NCBI GenBank assembly: GCA_015847255.1
Contig: JADLZK010012337.1
Span: 2,108,001 to 2,172,000 of the forward strand
Reading direction: 5' to 3'
DNA from: Hyparrhenia diplandra
Taxonomy: Eukaryota; Streptophyta; Magnoliopsida; Poales; Poaceae
Length of the DNA stretch: 64,000 nucleotides
In this document: piece after piece, positions 46,588-58,180 of the stretch
Numbering within the stretch: the stretch's first letter is position 1
How the letters are laid out: each line of letters begins with the position of its first letter
Notes under the pieces: model-generated
What the model saw: the letters and a program-made list of their open reading frames with translations, nothing else
Told to the model about the DNA's origin: nothing
Database searches by the model: none
Translations under genes and position numbers: made by a program

Positions 46588-47090
46588 TACTGATAATTAT
46601 TTCATATGTATTCACATTTCCATATACAGTTAGTTAAATTTGAGATACTTTAACTAGTACTATGCTTAAATTAAGTAAATGTGGTTCGTTTACAAGCAAC
46701 AAGCTCAATTAATTAGCTGAGGTCGTTTACACGGAACGAACTCAAATATAGCAGACACGTCTTATTGTGTGTTATCTGATCCTCGGCCAGTGCACGCAAG
46801 GGCAAAAGTAAAAGAGTATCACGATCGTCCTTAGAGTTGATGACTATATCACACATCTCTAGTTTGCATTGTAATAGAACCACTATTACTATACCTGTCA
46901 GGGTCGTAAAGAGTGATGGGGGCACTGAGCAAGCCATCGACTCGCACTGACGAATAATAAGTATTCTTGGGAGCGAGACATATATGTATGAGACCCTATT
47001 AAAGTATTTAGTGTCGAATTTACAAAGACTATGGATGTAAATGATTAGAACTTATTTGTAACCTGAATAGCCTCTTTTTGTAAGTACTAG

Positions 47091-48566
47091 GAAACATGTC
47101 CGTGCGTTGCACCGGAACTACATTTATTGTATGGTAACCGTGCCAAACAGTATGATGTTGTTTGTTGTGAGATAAAAAAACACAGTATCATGTCTGATAA
47201 ATCGAATTGATACGTTCAAACGATTATTGGATATGGCATAAGGCCAAGGAGCATAGAGTGACACAAACGCTAATTTGAAACGCGTGGGTTTGCTGGTTAG
47301 CGGCCAAAACGGCGTTCGATTCCCATCCCAATTGCACACTGGTTCACGGGAGCGGCGCGGGGAGAGGTGGGGCCTGTAGTTGGCACAGTCTGCTAAACGG
47401 TATGGCCGGGGAATCGTATGTGTGCTCACGCGCAGCCGTAGCACAAGGATCTGAGGAAAGAAGCAAAACAAAACACTGACCGCTTTGGCACCTGTGTATC
47501 TTCTCCATTGTCTCTATTTATCCTCCCCATCCAACTTCAAGCCTCTTGAGATCCACCCCAAGCCTAAACTCTGGTCCAGCTAGATCTCCGCTTCTGCCGC
47601 CGAGCAGCGAGAGCACCACATCACATCTCTGCGATGGCATCCCTTCTGCATACTATGCACCACATTGCGCCGCCGCTCGGCCATCTCCGCGTTGGCAGCT
47701 CGGAACGCGACCCTGGTGTGCGCTACCGTGATGTCGTAAGTCCGTGACCATCAACACCAGGATCCGAAAGCTCGAGCACCTAGATCGGCGGTTCCTTTGC
47801 ACGACTCCCAGCCGTGGCGCGCCCGACATCCTCGCCCCCGGCGCACCTGGTGCGTTCTCTCGTAATGTTGTACGACCACAGCGTCAAGGTCGTCAACGTC
47901 ACTCTGCGAGCGTGCCAGCGTTGGGTGCCATCGGCCATATTAAGTTGGGTGGACTCCGACCTGGGCAGTCTCGGGGGCGAGCAGGCCTGCCATCGGGTCG
48001 CCGGCCTCTAGGGCGAGCGCGCCGGCCGCAAGGAAGGCAGTCTCGGCGGCCCGCGCGCCAACCGTGCACGACCTTCCGTGCCAGAAGGGTCGCGTCTCCA
48101 CGCCCAAAGCTGCTGCCCCTGCTTCCATGTCGAGCCCCATGAGCCTGTCGTGCGGCTGGAGCTGCCCCATGTAGGCGACGGAGTTGGTAGGGGAAGCCGG
48201 GTAGCGCTGCACGTTGACGCCCCAACGCTCCGGGTCCATGCAGAACGTGGCGAGCGCACGTGCCCAGCAGAGCTCCTCCACCTCATCGATAACCTTGTAT
48301 CTTTGATCGATTCTTGCTCTTTTGTTTTTTTCTTAGATCTATTTGTGTTGACGCTGGTCCAAGAAATTGCAAATGTATCGCTACGGTGTGGGAAGAGGCA
48401 AGACAGTCCTAGGCGGAGACGCTAGCATTGCCAGCGGACGGCTATTGCCATATCCTACCGGATCACGTATGGCAGACGGAAGGCAGACCCAAGAAGGAGG
48501 TGGACAAGAATTTTTCTCTCTTTATTAATAAAGGTATAGATATAGACCGGGGTGTATATCTCGTAA
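47091..48566 (-). mobile_element. Insertion of unclear class carrying an SHMT fragment
   Basis: Absent from copy 2. Left edge near ACTAGGAAACATGTCCGTGC at 47087, and toward the right it has TTTATTAATAAAGGTATAGA at 48520-48539. The phrase GTCCGTGCGTTGCACCGG and the AATAAAGGTATAGATA end recur in grass repeats as far as I recall, but I cannot name the class. There are no matching terminal inverted repeats or LTRs. It carries a minus-strand exon of serine hydroxymethyltransferase. A B-box-like GCGTTCGATTCC at 47310-47321 hints at a tRNA-derived piece; this is weak. Confidence 0.5.
48126..48293 (-). pseudogene. Serine hydroxymethyltransferase (SHMT) fragment
   Basis: The minus strand reads IDEVEELCWARALATFCMDP, then ERWGVNVQRYPASP and LQPHDRLMGLDM. 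This matches the N-terminal part of SHMT (family pattern DEIE.LC..RAL.AF.LDP..WGVNVQP.SGSPAN...Y...L.PH.RIMGLDL), the folate enzyme interconverting serine and glycine. The substitutions P-to-R after VNVQ and SGSPAN to PASPTN remove conserved residues, and the frame then runs into unrelated sequence. The PLP lysine and the rest of the enzyme are absent. It is a captured or truncated fragment within an insertion. Confidence 0.84.
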
Positions 48567-49054
48567 ATACTACGGACTCTCGGCAAACATTGTGACACGT
48601 GGCGCTCCACAAGCTTATGTTTTTTTTTTTTTAAAAAACAACTTTGTCGAGAGCTACCTGCTTTGGCTCCCGACAAAGGTTGTACACGTGGCATTCCACG
48701 CGATGTCGTTTTTTTCTGCAGAACCAAAAAAAAAGAGAGAGAAATATCTTTGCCGAGAGGTCTCCGTGGAGGCTCTTGGCAAATGTGTCACTCTTTGCCG
48801 AAAGTGGCAAGCGCCCGTCCCTCGGCGAAGGCGCGTGATGGATGGCGTCAGGTTTAGCGGACCTCTGCCGCGAGGGTTGTTTAGTCGCTGAGGGCTGGTT
48901 CTCGGCAAAGATGCGATTTCGAAGGTATGTCTTTGCCGAGGGTTTTGCTCTCGGCAAAGAGGATGGCCGTCGGCAAAGGCGGCGCTTTTTGCCGAGCTTG
49001 ATTCTGGGCTCTCAGCAAACGTTGTATGCTCGACAATGCTGAGTTTCCGTAGTG
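48567..49054. mobile_element. Short CACTA derivative with TTTGCCGAG repeats
   Basis: Right end GAGTTTCCGTAGTG (minus strand CACTACGGAAACTC); left end TACTACGGACTCTCGG, which would be CACTACGGA with the first C changed to T. Inside are about ten copies of the subterminal word (C/T)T(T/C)(T/G)GCCGAGAG or CTCTCGGCAAA in both orientations. No coding capacity. The 3 bp flanks (AAA and CCC) do not match, so the left end or the insertion history is altered. This is a different CACTA family from the one at 29541. Confidence 0.75.
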
Positions 49055-51631
49055 CCCCCTATTGGTGGAAATAATGAAACCTCCTCGCCCACATTGCTGT
49101 CATATAAAAAAGCGGGAGGCGGAAGGTGGAGAGAACCTTTGTCCACCAATCAATCATTTGGTGCTCTCCCTAATACAGAAACAGTATGTCGTCAATGGCA
49201 AAATGTATTTAGTCTCGAGTTAAAATTGCAAACGCAACAAAAAGGGAAGTCTAAGACCTCTAGTCTTGGTTTGTTATATAAACCGGGCTAAATTTCATCC
49301 TTTAGTCCCATAAGGTCCCCAAGGCATGTCGGTGTCGGAGACTTTAGTCCTAGTTTAACACAGAAGCCGGGACTAAAAGTCCCTATCCGTGAGAAATGAA
49401 CCAAGACTAAAAGGTACCTTTAGTTCCGAGTTTTTGTCGCAAACCAGAACAAAAGGTGCCAACAGAGGGTATTTAAACTAAAATTATATCTTATCCACAT
49501 CAAATGTATCATGGAGTTAAGATGGCAACACGCAAGAACCAAGGTGGAGGAGGTCAAGGAGGAGGAGGTCTTGTGTTCGAATCTCGACGCTATGAACCCG
49601 AACTGAGCACCCGTTTCTCCGGTAGTGTATGTTACTTTCTCTTCACCCTCACCACCTCTCGATTGTTTGATGCGTCCTAGATGAACAAGTATAATTTTCA
49701 TCGACATGCATAGAACCCATGGCTCGTGTCCTTGTGTGATCATATGGTTTAGAGTTGTAGTGTAAATAAGGTTGGTGTTGTGGAGCACTTCTCTTGCTGC
49801 TCCAAAACCACCTAATAATATCGACCTAGTCATGAAGTTCGAGAATAATTGCCCACTCCTGCTACTCATTGCATAAAAAAACGGTTCAATCCTATTTCCT
49901 ACTACATGCGCCCCTCCCATCCCATCTCCGGTCGTTTTCTCCGGGCAGGCAGCCATGCCAGAGTGGCACCATCAGCACTGCCGCTCTCTCCCACCGGTGG
50001 CCACCTCTCTCTTTCTCCGGCGCTGCAACTCTGTTCTGCGGAGAGGCCACCCTGGCCCTTCAGTAGATCTTTGTCGCTGAGCCAGTAGCCGCGAGCCAGA
50101 GATGCCACACGTACAAATGGGCAAGCGCCGCACGGACTCTGCTGGGGGAGCACCGTCCATGGCCCAATGCACGTGGGCTCTACCCGGTGAGATCTACGAA
50201 GCGTCGGCGAGCATGACCTCCCCTACCCCTTTCCTCAACTACCCCTCCCCATGCCTACCGAGATCGGGTGAGCCCCTCCATCCGCGGCTTCAGCGAGCAT
50301 GGGCGTGCCCGTGCCATCCCCATCCCGGCTCCGGCGAGCACAAGTCCCCGGCCCGGACGGGGCGTGCCCCGGGTAGTCTGTCTCCGTCCACGTCCCCGGC
50401 GAGCACAGGCATGGGACGGTCACCGAGTTGCCTCGGTGGCGAAGTGTGGTGGGGCACTTGGGGTAGCTGAGGGCGGTGAGTGCGCGTGTGGATGCAGAGG
50501 AGCAAACACTGGGAGGAAGAAGAAAATGGTGAGAAGAGAATATGTGAGGCTGACATTTGGGACCCGTATGTCATTGGACTTCATTTTTCGAGTTGGTTGC
50601 CAAACACTCACTTTGGACAGCTCCAACTCCGCCCAGAGCTAGCTCCACCTATAGTTTTGGAGCAGAGCAGCTCCAGGAAGAGCCGCAGTCATCCCAAACA
50701 GACCCATAATGATGCAACTCATTTATATATTGTAGGTTCACCTGCAACTGCCGGCCGTGGAGAACGACATGGCCGTATTCTGGTTCCAAGCTCGATCGAC
50801 TTATATATTGTACGTTCACAAATTAACATACGTGTACATATACGTACCATGAATTTAATCTAATAAATAAACTCCACATGTTTTTTAGGGAAGTCCACGT
50901 GTTGACCTCCTTCCTTATTAATAATTTGACTTATACAGTGTGTTTAAGTTCCAGGCCAATCAAGGCCCATGAAAAATTGGGTCAATTTGAATCCTCGAGC
51001 TTGTTTACTGCAACCCCAGCCCAGCCCAGCCCATTAGTATCTAAAACCGAACAGGCCATAACAGAAATGTTCTTCGCGATTGCTCATGGCCCATCCCCAT
51101 ACATGTGTCAACAGGCGGAGCGCTAGCTAGTCTTTCTATGCCCCTGTCCCAGAAGACCCTGTTTGGTTGTAGAGAATAGCCACTACTATTGTGGCATCAG
51201 TGGCAAGCTGCAGCAGGGACTTATCTCTGTAACAACACCATAGCTACCTAAAAACATTATAACATCAAATAAGTATATTATAAATGTATACATCTGATGA
51301 TAAATTTACTGATAATTATTTTACATGTATTCACATTTCTATATACAGTTAGTTAAATTTGAGATACTTTAACTAGTACTATGCTTAAATTAAGTAAATG
51401 TGGTTCGTTTACAAGCAACAAGCTCAATTAATTAGCTGAGGTCTTTTACACGGAACGAACTCAAATATAGCAGACACGTCTTATTGTGTGTTATCTGATC
51501 CACGGCCAATGCACGCAAGGCCAAAAGTGAAAGACTATCACGATCGTCCTTAGAATTGATGTTGACTATATCATACATCTCTAGTTGCATTGTAATAGCA
51601 CTACTATTACCGTACCTGTCAGGGTCGTGAA

Positions 51632-51648
51632 CAAGGGTGGATGTGCTT

Positions 51649-51684
<36 letters not shown>

Positions 51685-51831
51685 TGTGAGCTATGTGGGC
51701 GCTCCCACAAGTTTTTGAAAAAAACAGTTATAAGATCCAAATTTGCACCATATATGCACTCACATATTGCAAACTCTTGCATCCATTAAGGCAAATACAC
51801 CTCCTTTAATTTTGCTCTAGCTCGCCACTTT
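51632..51831. mobile_element. 200 bp MITE with 9 bp target duplication (Mutator-type candidate)
   Basis: Flanked by GGTCGTGAA at 51623-51631 and 51832-51840. The paralogous site in copy 1 (about 46900-46912) has a single GGTCGTAAA, the empty site. Ends are CAAGGGTGGATGTG and AGCTCGCCACTTT, giving a weak inverted repeat. It contains a run of 33 A at 51650-51682. A 9 bp duplication is the Mutator size, but the termini are too diverged to be sure of the superfamily. Confidence 0.82.
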
Positions 51832-53589
51832 GGTCGTGAAGAGTGATGGGCAGAGTGGGCGGTCATCAACTTCGAAGTGATGAATGATAAGTATTGTTGG
51901 GAGCAAGACATATGTATGAGACCTTATTAAAGTGTTTAGTGTCGAATTACAAATCCTGTGGATGTAAATGATTATAACTTATTTGTAACCTCAGTAGCCT
52001 CTTTTGTAAAAATACAGATTCTTTTGTAACCTCAGTAACCTCGACAGCCTCTATTGGTGTAAATAATGAAAACCTACTTGCCCACATTGCTCTCATATAA
52101 AAGCGAGGGAGGTGGAAGGTGGAGAGAACCGTTGTCCACCAATCAATCATTTGGTGCTCTAACTAGTAGAGAAACAGTTTGTCGTCAATGGCAAAATGTA
52201 TTTAGTCTCGAGTTAAAATTGCAAACGCAACAGAAAGGGAAGTCTAAGACCTCTAGTCTCGGCTTGTTATATAAACCGGGCTAAATTTCATCCTTTAGTT
52301 CCTAAAGGTCCCGAAGGCATGTCGGTGTCAGAGAGGCTTTTCGTCCTAGTTTGACACATAAGCCGGGACCAGAAGTCCCTATCTGTGAGAAATGAACCAA
52401 GACTAAAAGGTACCTTTAGTTCCTGTTAATGTCTCAAACCAGAACTAAAGGTGCCAACAGAGGGTATTTAAAAGAAAATTATATATTATCCACATCAAAT
52501 GTATCATGTAGTTAAGATGGCAACTTCGGCGCAAGGATCAAGGTGGACGAGGACTTGTGTTCGTATCTCCACGCTATGAACCCAAACTGAACACCCGTTT
52601 CTCGGTAGAGTCTCTCACTCTCTCTTCACCCCCCGCCTCTAGGTTGTTTGATCGTCATAGATCAACAAGTATAATTTTCATCGATATGTATAGAACTCAT
52701 GGCTCGTTTCCTTGTGTGATGATATGGATTTAGAGCTATAGTGTAAGTAAGATTGGAGTTACGGAGCACTTCTCTTGCTGCTCCAGAACCACCTAATAAT
52801 ATCGACCTAGTCATGGAGTTCGAGAATAATTGCCCGCTCCTACCACTTTCGTTACATAAAAAAAAAACGGTTCAATCCTATTTACTACTATACACACACA
52901 CCTCCCATCCCATCTCCGATCGTTCTCTCCTAGCAGGCAGCCATGCCGAAGTGGCACTGCCGGCGCTCCACTCCTCTCTCCCATTGGTGGCAGCCCCACT
53001 CTTTCTATGGCGCTGAACTCTCTCCCACCGGCAGCCACCCGTCCCTCCCCGCAGATGCCGTCGCTGAGTTGTTGGTCGCAAGCCAGAGGTGCCACACGTG
53101 TGCGAACCCAGAACGCATAGATGGGCAAGCGTCGCACGGGCTCTACTGGGTGAGCACTGGCCATGGCCCCACGTACGCACGTGGTCTTTATCGGTGAGAT
53201 CTACGAGCGTTGGCGAGCATGACCTCCCCTACCCCTTTCCTCAACTCCGCCTCCCCATGTCTGCCGAGATCTGGTGAGCCCCTTCATCCTGGCTCCGACG
53301 AGCATGGGCGTGCCCTGTCATCCCCGGCTCGGCGAGCACAAGTGCAGACCCGTTTACCCCATCCCCCGGCTCCGGCGAGCACGGAGGCGTGCCCGTCATC
53401 CCGTCCTCATCCCGGCTCCGGCGAGCATGGGCGTGGAAGGTCACCGAGCTGCCTGGCCGGGCGAGTGTGGCGGCACTTGGGGTAGCTGAGGGCGGTGAGT
53501 GCGCGTGTGGGTGCAGAGGAGCAAGCACCAGAAGGAAGAAGAAAATGGTGAGGCTAATAGGTAGGACCCATATGTCACTTTGGACTTCA

Positions 53590-54350
53590 TTTTTTTTGCG
53601 ATAAGGAAAAATTCCATTGATACTAAAGCAAGTTACATCCTCTTATTACAAAAGTAAACCAAACTACTCCACCTCCATTGGCGGAGACAAGAAACCTTGA
53701 AAAAACCATAAATTCCACCATCTAGGATCACCATCCCAAACGGATATACCACGGACGCCAAGCTCCGATCTGAGCGAAACGGGGCCATCTCACCATCCAC
53801 CGTCGTCATCCTCATACCCATCACTTTTTGCAAAAGAGGAGCAAACTGCTAGAACTCTACATGCAAACATAATGAAATTGGCGCCGCCCGATTCGTCATC
53901 GAACTCATCGTCGTTGCCTTCACCGGGTTCGTCATGAGAGAACACAAGTCCAATCGACATCTAGATAGATATCGTTGGAAAACTAAATCTCATTAGCCCA
54001 TCGCCATGGCTGCATAGAACCACAGCGAGACAAAGGAAGGGCCGGAGTGCCTTATTCTCCATCAATGGTGATGTCCTCATCTTGCCATCACCGCCGAGGA
54101 ACGACATGCTCCATTGCTCCATCGATGATCTTGATAACGCCTTACGCCATGGCCAATCTCTTGATTGGATCTCGGAGAAACCTTAAACCTTGAAGACTCG
54201 ATCTAATAGGAAAAAAACTTATTAAAACGATGGATCCCCACTCCCCTCAACCCACAGGCGTGATGGCGGAGTAGAAAGGAGGGACGGTGGTGGAAGGCGG
54301 GGAGGCGGCGGCGCGCCCTAGGGTTTGGGGCGGCGGGCGGGAACGCGTCA
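53590..54350 (-). mobile_element. Short L1-like retroposon, minus strand
   Basis: Present in copy 2 only. The 3' end is at left: on the minus strand ...TTTAGTATCAATGGAATTTT TCCTTATCGC then poly(A). The 5' end at right reads CCCGCCGCCCCAAACCCTAG on the minus strand, like the GC-rich start of grass L1 elements. The target duplication is TTGGACTTCA (53580-53589) versus TTGGACTTTA (54351-54360), with one mismatch. The 761 bp contain no reverse transcriptase, so it is an internally deleted or non-autonomous copy. Confidence 0.83.
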
Positions 54351-54895
54351 TTGGACTTTATGTTTTGAGTTGATAGCCAAACACTCACTTTGGATAGCTC
54401 TAACTCTGCTTAGAGCCAGCTCCACCAATAGTTTGGGCCGGAACAGCTCCAACCTCCGGGTAGAGTCGGAGCCATCCCAAAGCAGACCCATAATGATGCA
54501 ACTCATTTATATATTGTTGGTTCACCTGTGACTGCCGGCCATGGAGAACGACATGGCCATATTTTGGTTGCAAGCTCGATCGACTTATATATTGTACATT
54601 CACAAATTAGCATACGTGTACATATACGTATCATGAATTTATAATCTAATAAATACACTCCACATGTTTTTTAGGGAACTCCACGTGCTGACCTGCTTCC
54701 TCACTAATAATTGTTTAACTTCTAGGCCAATCAAGGCCCATGAAAAGTTGGGTCAATTTCAATCCTCGAGCTTGTTTACTGCAACTCCAGCCCAGCCCAG
54801 CCCATTAGTATCTAAAACCGAACAGGCCATAACAGAAATGTTCTTCGCGATTGCTCATGGGCCGTCCCCATAGATGTGTCAACAGGCGGAGCGCT

Positions 54896-56696
54896 AGCTA
54901 CTCTTTCTTTATCCTCTTTCTTCATAGAGACAAGTGAAATAAAAAGTACAATTAATTGGATTTGTGCATTTACCGAAAAGAAATGTGTGTCCTACTCTTT
55001 GGTCTATCCAAATAAGGGATTATTTCATTCATTGGGAGCACCATTCATCACCTTCCTGCCTATATATATTGCTCTACTTTGTTTCTTTTTACTGAGTTCA
55101 TTTCTCTTCTTTAATCATGTAAAACTAGATTTCTTAAGACCATTCTTATTTTTCTAGTTTTTTTGTCGTTTCTAAATATTACATCATCCACACTTGTTGG
55201 TATGTAATTAACATTTTGTAGTGCATAGCTTATATATGAGTTCCTTTTCTAACACTATTGACTCAAAAGGTAGACATTGTTGAAGTATGATACGAACCAA
55301 GAATTTCTCTAGACTAATCGAACCTCATTAGGCAAGTGTGAGTGGAGGTTTGATGGGCGTTTTATGCACATTAAAATAGGGTGTCACATTAGCAGAAATT
55401 CATTTTTGCATGAAAATGTGAGGAGAGAGAAGGAAAACGTTTCACCATGGTCAAACCCTTGAGTGTCGTTTCCCATGTGTTGGAAACAATGTGAAATCCT
55501 CGTTGAGGCGAGAAATAGTGTTTCACCATAAAACTATGCAATGAAACCGTGCAATGAGAGAGAGGTTGTGGAACCCTTGAGCCTATGAAACTGTGCAATG
55601 AAAGCGTGCATTGAGAGAGGCGTCTATTTCATGCTAAAGTTTCACATCTTGAAAAATTGGAAGGTGAAGCGATCCATTGAGACTAGCCTTATACCCGAGG
55701 AATGCGGGTAGATGCAACATCTAGCCTCATTTCACATATTAGTGATTCAGGAGGCGGTGGATGCAAAGATCAGGTGTTGCTAGTTGACAATACAATTCCA
55801 TGATGTTGTTTGGAACGTCAATAATAAACGTCATGTAAAGCACCATTCCTTGTAGTAGTGTTGGGTCCATTGTTTACGTAATACCAATATGCAATGTATC
55901 TCCCTCGTTTCTCTAAATGGAAACAATTCATAGCATGGTAAGAACTAAGAAGCAGCTGTGCGAACAAGGGTTCCCATACACACATTTCATATTCAAAGTT
56001 CAAAAGTTTTGTGTTACGAAAATGTATATTTTACAATGAATTTAATTACATAAACCTTGTGTTGGCAATCAATATAAAATTCTTGCTACTTGATAGTCAA
56101 TTTTATTATGACACCGAGGATGACGGCGGCGCCCCGACACCGAGGATGACGCGACGACGCGCCCCTTTCGGGCGGCGCGCCGACTATTTCCGCCATGCTT
56201 TCCGTGCCAAGCGCTTGTCTCCTCTCGCCCTCGCCGTCGCCGGATGCAGCCCCGTTCTACCCTTCTTTGGGCGGGCGCACGGCAATGCCCAGCTGGGCCC
56301 GTGCGAGATGGGGCGTGTCGGAGGACTCCCACCCCCATCTCCTACCTTGAGGTCGCTTGTCGCTCGGCTATGCCCCGCCGTGTCCCCATCACCGGTGGTG
56401 GCTTGGCGGGGAGACATAGCGCGGTGGTGGGCGGCCCACACGGTCGGGGAGAAGGTGGCGGAGGCAAGGCCGCCACGTGCACGGTTGGTCTCGGCATGCA
56501 TGCGATCCGACCGGTCGCATCCCGCCCTCCGGCGCCTTTGGCCGTGAAGACGGTCGCCGCCGACGCCCGGCGGGTGGAGGGAGATCTACACCGTGCAAAA
56601 TGCATCGGCCGGTGCCTTGTCGCGGAGTGGGGAGGCGATTTCGGCTCACCGGGAGAATCCCCGCGGAATTTCCGGGTCGACGCTTTTAGCGCCTTT
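54896..56696. other. Mostly non-coding stretch; orphan CACTA-like end
   Basis: From 54900 to 55350 AT-rich with an open frame (54876-55157) of hydrophobic residues that matches no family I know. At 55505-55620 the phrase AAACTATGCAATGAAACCGT is followed by a diverged direct copy (AAACTGTGCAATGAAAGCGT). TTCCTTGTAGTAGTG at 55846-55860 looks like a CACTA right end without a matching left end in the window. From 56105 to 56690 the DNA is GC-rich with a doubled GACACCGAGGATGAC (56110-56124 and 56138-56152) and frames open on both strands; no domain is recognised. Confidence 0.5.
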
Positions 56697-58166
56697 CGTT
56701 GGTATCAATTAACGCGAATAGAGAAATCCGCAAAGCGCCGCGGATACGATGTAGCTTTCACCCGGGAGTATTCGGAGTATCGATTTTCCACGGGAACGTG
56801 AAGTGTACTAGAAAGGTTTAGAACGCCCTAAGATAATAATGGTAATGATGTGGGAAGAGAGGGTTAAGTTTTCTAAGTATTCTAATGAGATCTATATGAT
56901 CAAAGGCTCACTCTACTTTACTTACGTCGAACAACGGTACCGTCCGATCCTCGAAAAAGACGGGGAAAGGGTGATCGGGGGAAGGCCGCCAAAAGCTCTC
57001 ACGTATCACCAACCCGAACGTGGTGGAATACAAAGACGGTGGTATTGTCACCCCAGGGGCTACCACAACTAACCGTGGGATTGGGCGCAAACTTCGAGGT
57101 AAACTCTAGTCTAGACACCACGTCTACACTATCGATTACTACTCTAGCCACGCACGATAACTAGAGCACTCAATACGGCGGAGATCCGGTAAATATAGTA
57201 AAGTAAGAACTGAAAGTAATTAAATAGAATAAATAGAAATAATAAATGAAGAACACGGAGATTCGAAGGCGAACTTGTTGCGGCGAAGTACAATGATGAT
57301 GAAGATCCGGCGCATCCGGATCTCCGGCTTTCTCCTCGCCTCTCTTCTTGATCTTACAACTAGATGAACTAGAAGAACTAGAACTAGAACTAGATGAACT
57401 AGACAACTAGAGGGACCTCTCTCTCTTCTAATATGAAACCCTAGATTTTTTTCTCTGTTGATAGCTAATGAGGAGATGATGTCTCTTGGGGGCGCCTTGG
57501 GGCTGCTTATATAGTCGAAGGAGGTGCCACGTCTTGGACTTGGATTACAACTCGTACTCTTCCGTTGCCGTCGGATCAAACCGACATTAAACATGTGGTT
57601 TAGATCGGCGTGTCAAAGTCGGTTGAGGAAGCTTCCGGAAGCGCTGGCCGATGGCGTGGAGGGGGCCGGCCGGCCTTAATATTAGGCCGGTCAGCCCAAG
57701 ATGGGCCCCCACCTGGGCTGAGCTTTTGTGGGTGCGTGCGTGTCGTCGTGCCATTTCGAATTGTATTAATTGGCGTCAAACGGAGTCCGGATGAGGGAGT
57801 TATGCTCGTTTTACGAACCCCGCTCTGCGGTCGATATCTTCTCGATTCGGACTCGAATATGGCAAATGATATATCCGTTTCGATCATCTCGACGAGCTCT
57901 TCATAATGTTGTACTTTAATTCTTCATTTGAAGTACTTCTATGTTGCTCTTTTGTAGGAGTTGGATCGAGTACGATTGGGACACGTCTTGGAGTCGTATG
58001 TCTTCATAACTCTCATTTGTTTTTCTGTTTAGTCCCCGAAAATCACAACTTCACCAAAACTCATGGAAATTGTCGAGTGTAAGCCCTAATAAGGTGATCT
58101 AATTATATTTTAGTCCTTCTTCATATTCAGTTGACAAGTAAAAGTATACGTTAATATGTGTCAACA
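56697..58166 (-). repeat. LTR of Gypsy-type family A, minus orientation
   Basis: Reverse-complement partner of the plus LTR at 60457-61870. On the minus strand it begins TGTTGACACATATTAACG at 58166 and ends near CCAACG at 56697, where the other copy has CCAACA. Shared landmarks include AAACTCATGGAAAT, ATCGGGGGAAGGCCGCC-like, GGGGCTACCACAACTAACCG and GAGTATTC..AGTATCG. A purine-rich PPT lies just outside its 5' end on the right. A (AGAACT/GATGAACT)n microsatellite is at 57362-57410. Confidence 0.85.
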
Positions 58167-58180
58167 AGCTCCCCAAGCTT
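58167..58180 (-). other. Polypurine tract of family A element
   Basis: On the minus strand AAGCTTGGGGAGCT abuts TGTTGACACA, the LTR start. This fits a plus-strand-priming PPT and marks the LTR at 56697-58166 as the 3' LTR of an element whose internal part lies to its right. Confidence 0.75.

Larger units (their letters stand above)
45349..51130. repeat. Segmental tandem duplication, copy 1
   Basis: Aligns in direct orientation with 51138-54895. Matching blocks: 45345-45403 with 51143-51215; 46588-47075 with 51305-51995; 49058-50575 with 52049-53590; 50575-51125 with 54355-54890. By eye the blocks are roughly 90-95% identical. Copy 1 carries a LINE-derived insertion (45405-46587) and a composite insertion (about 47091-49055) that copy 2 lacks. 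Short frames inside match between copies only as DNA; none has a recognisable domain. Confidence 0.88.
51138..54895. repeat. Segmental tandem duplication, copy 2
   Basis: Second, adjacent, same-orientation copy of the unit described at 45349. Unique to this copy are a 200 bp MITE (51632-51831), a short internal repeat (TTCTTTTGTAACCTCAGTA at about 51992-52040) and a poly(A)-ended retroposon (53590-54350). It lacks the two large insertions of copy 1 and so gives their near-empty sites. Similarity stops near 54895, shortly after AGGCGGAGCGCTAGCTA. Confidence 0.88.

Noticed and set aside
47281..47345. tRNA-like B-box GCGTTCGATTCC suggesting a SINE head
   Set aside because: No convincing A box at the right spacing, no cloverleaf and no poly(A) or T-rich tail nearby; too weak to call.
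54900..55160. Possible plastid DNA insertion (hydrophobic open frame, AT-rich)
   Set aside because: I could not match it to any plastid gene that I know; left as non-coding.
56640..56696. Primer-binding site left of the minus LTR, which would make it a 5' LTR
   Set aside because: The similarity to the TGGCG-type site is poor, while a clear polypurine tract on the other side supports a 3' LTR.
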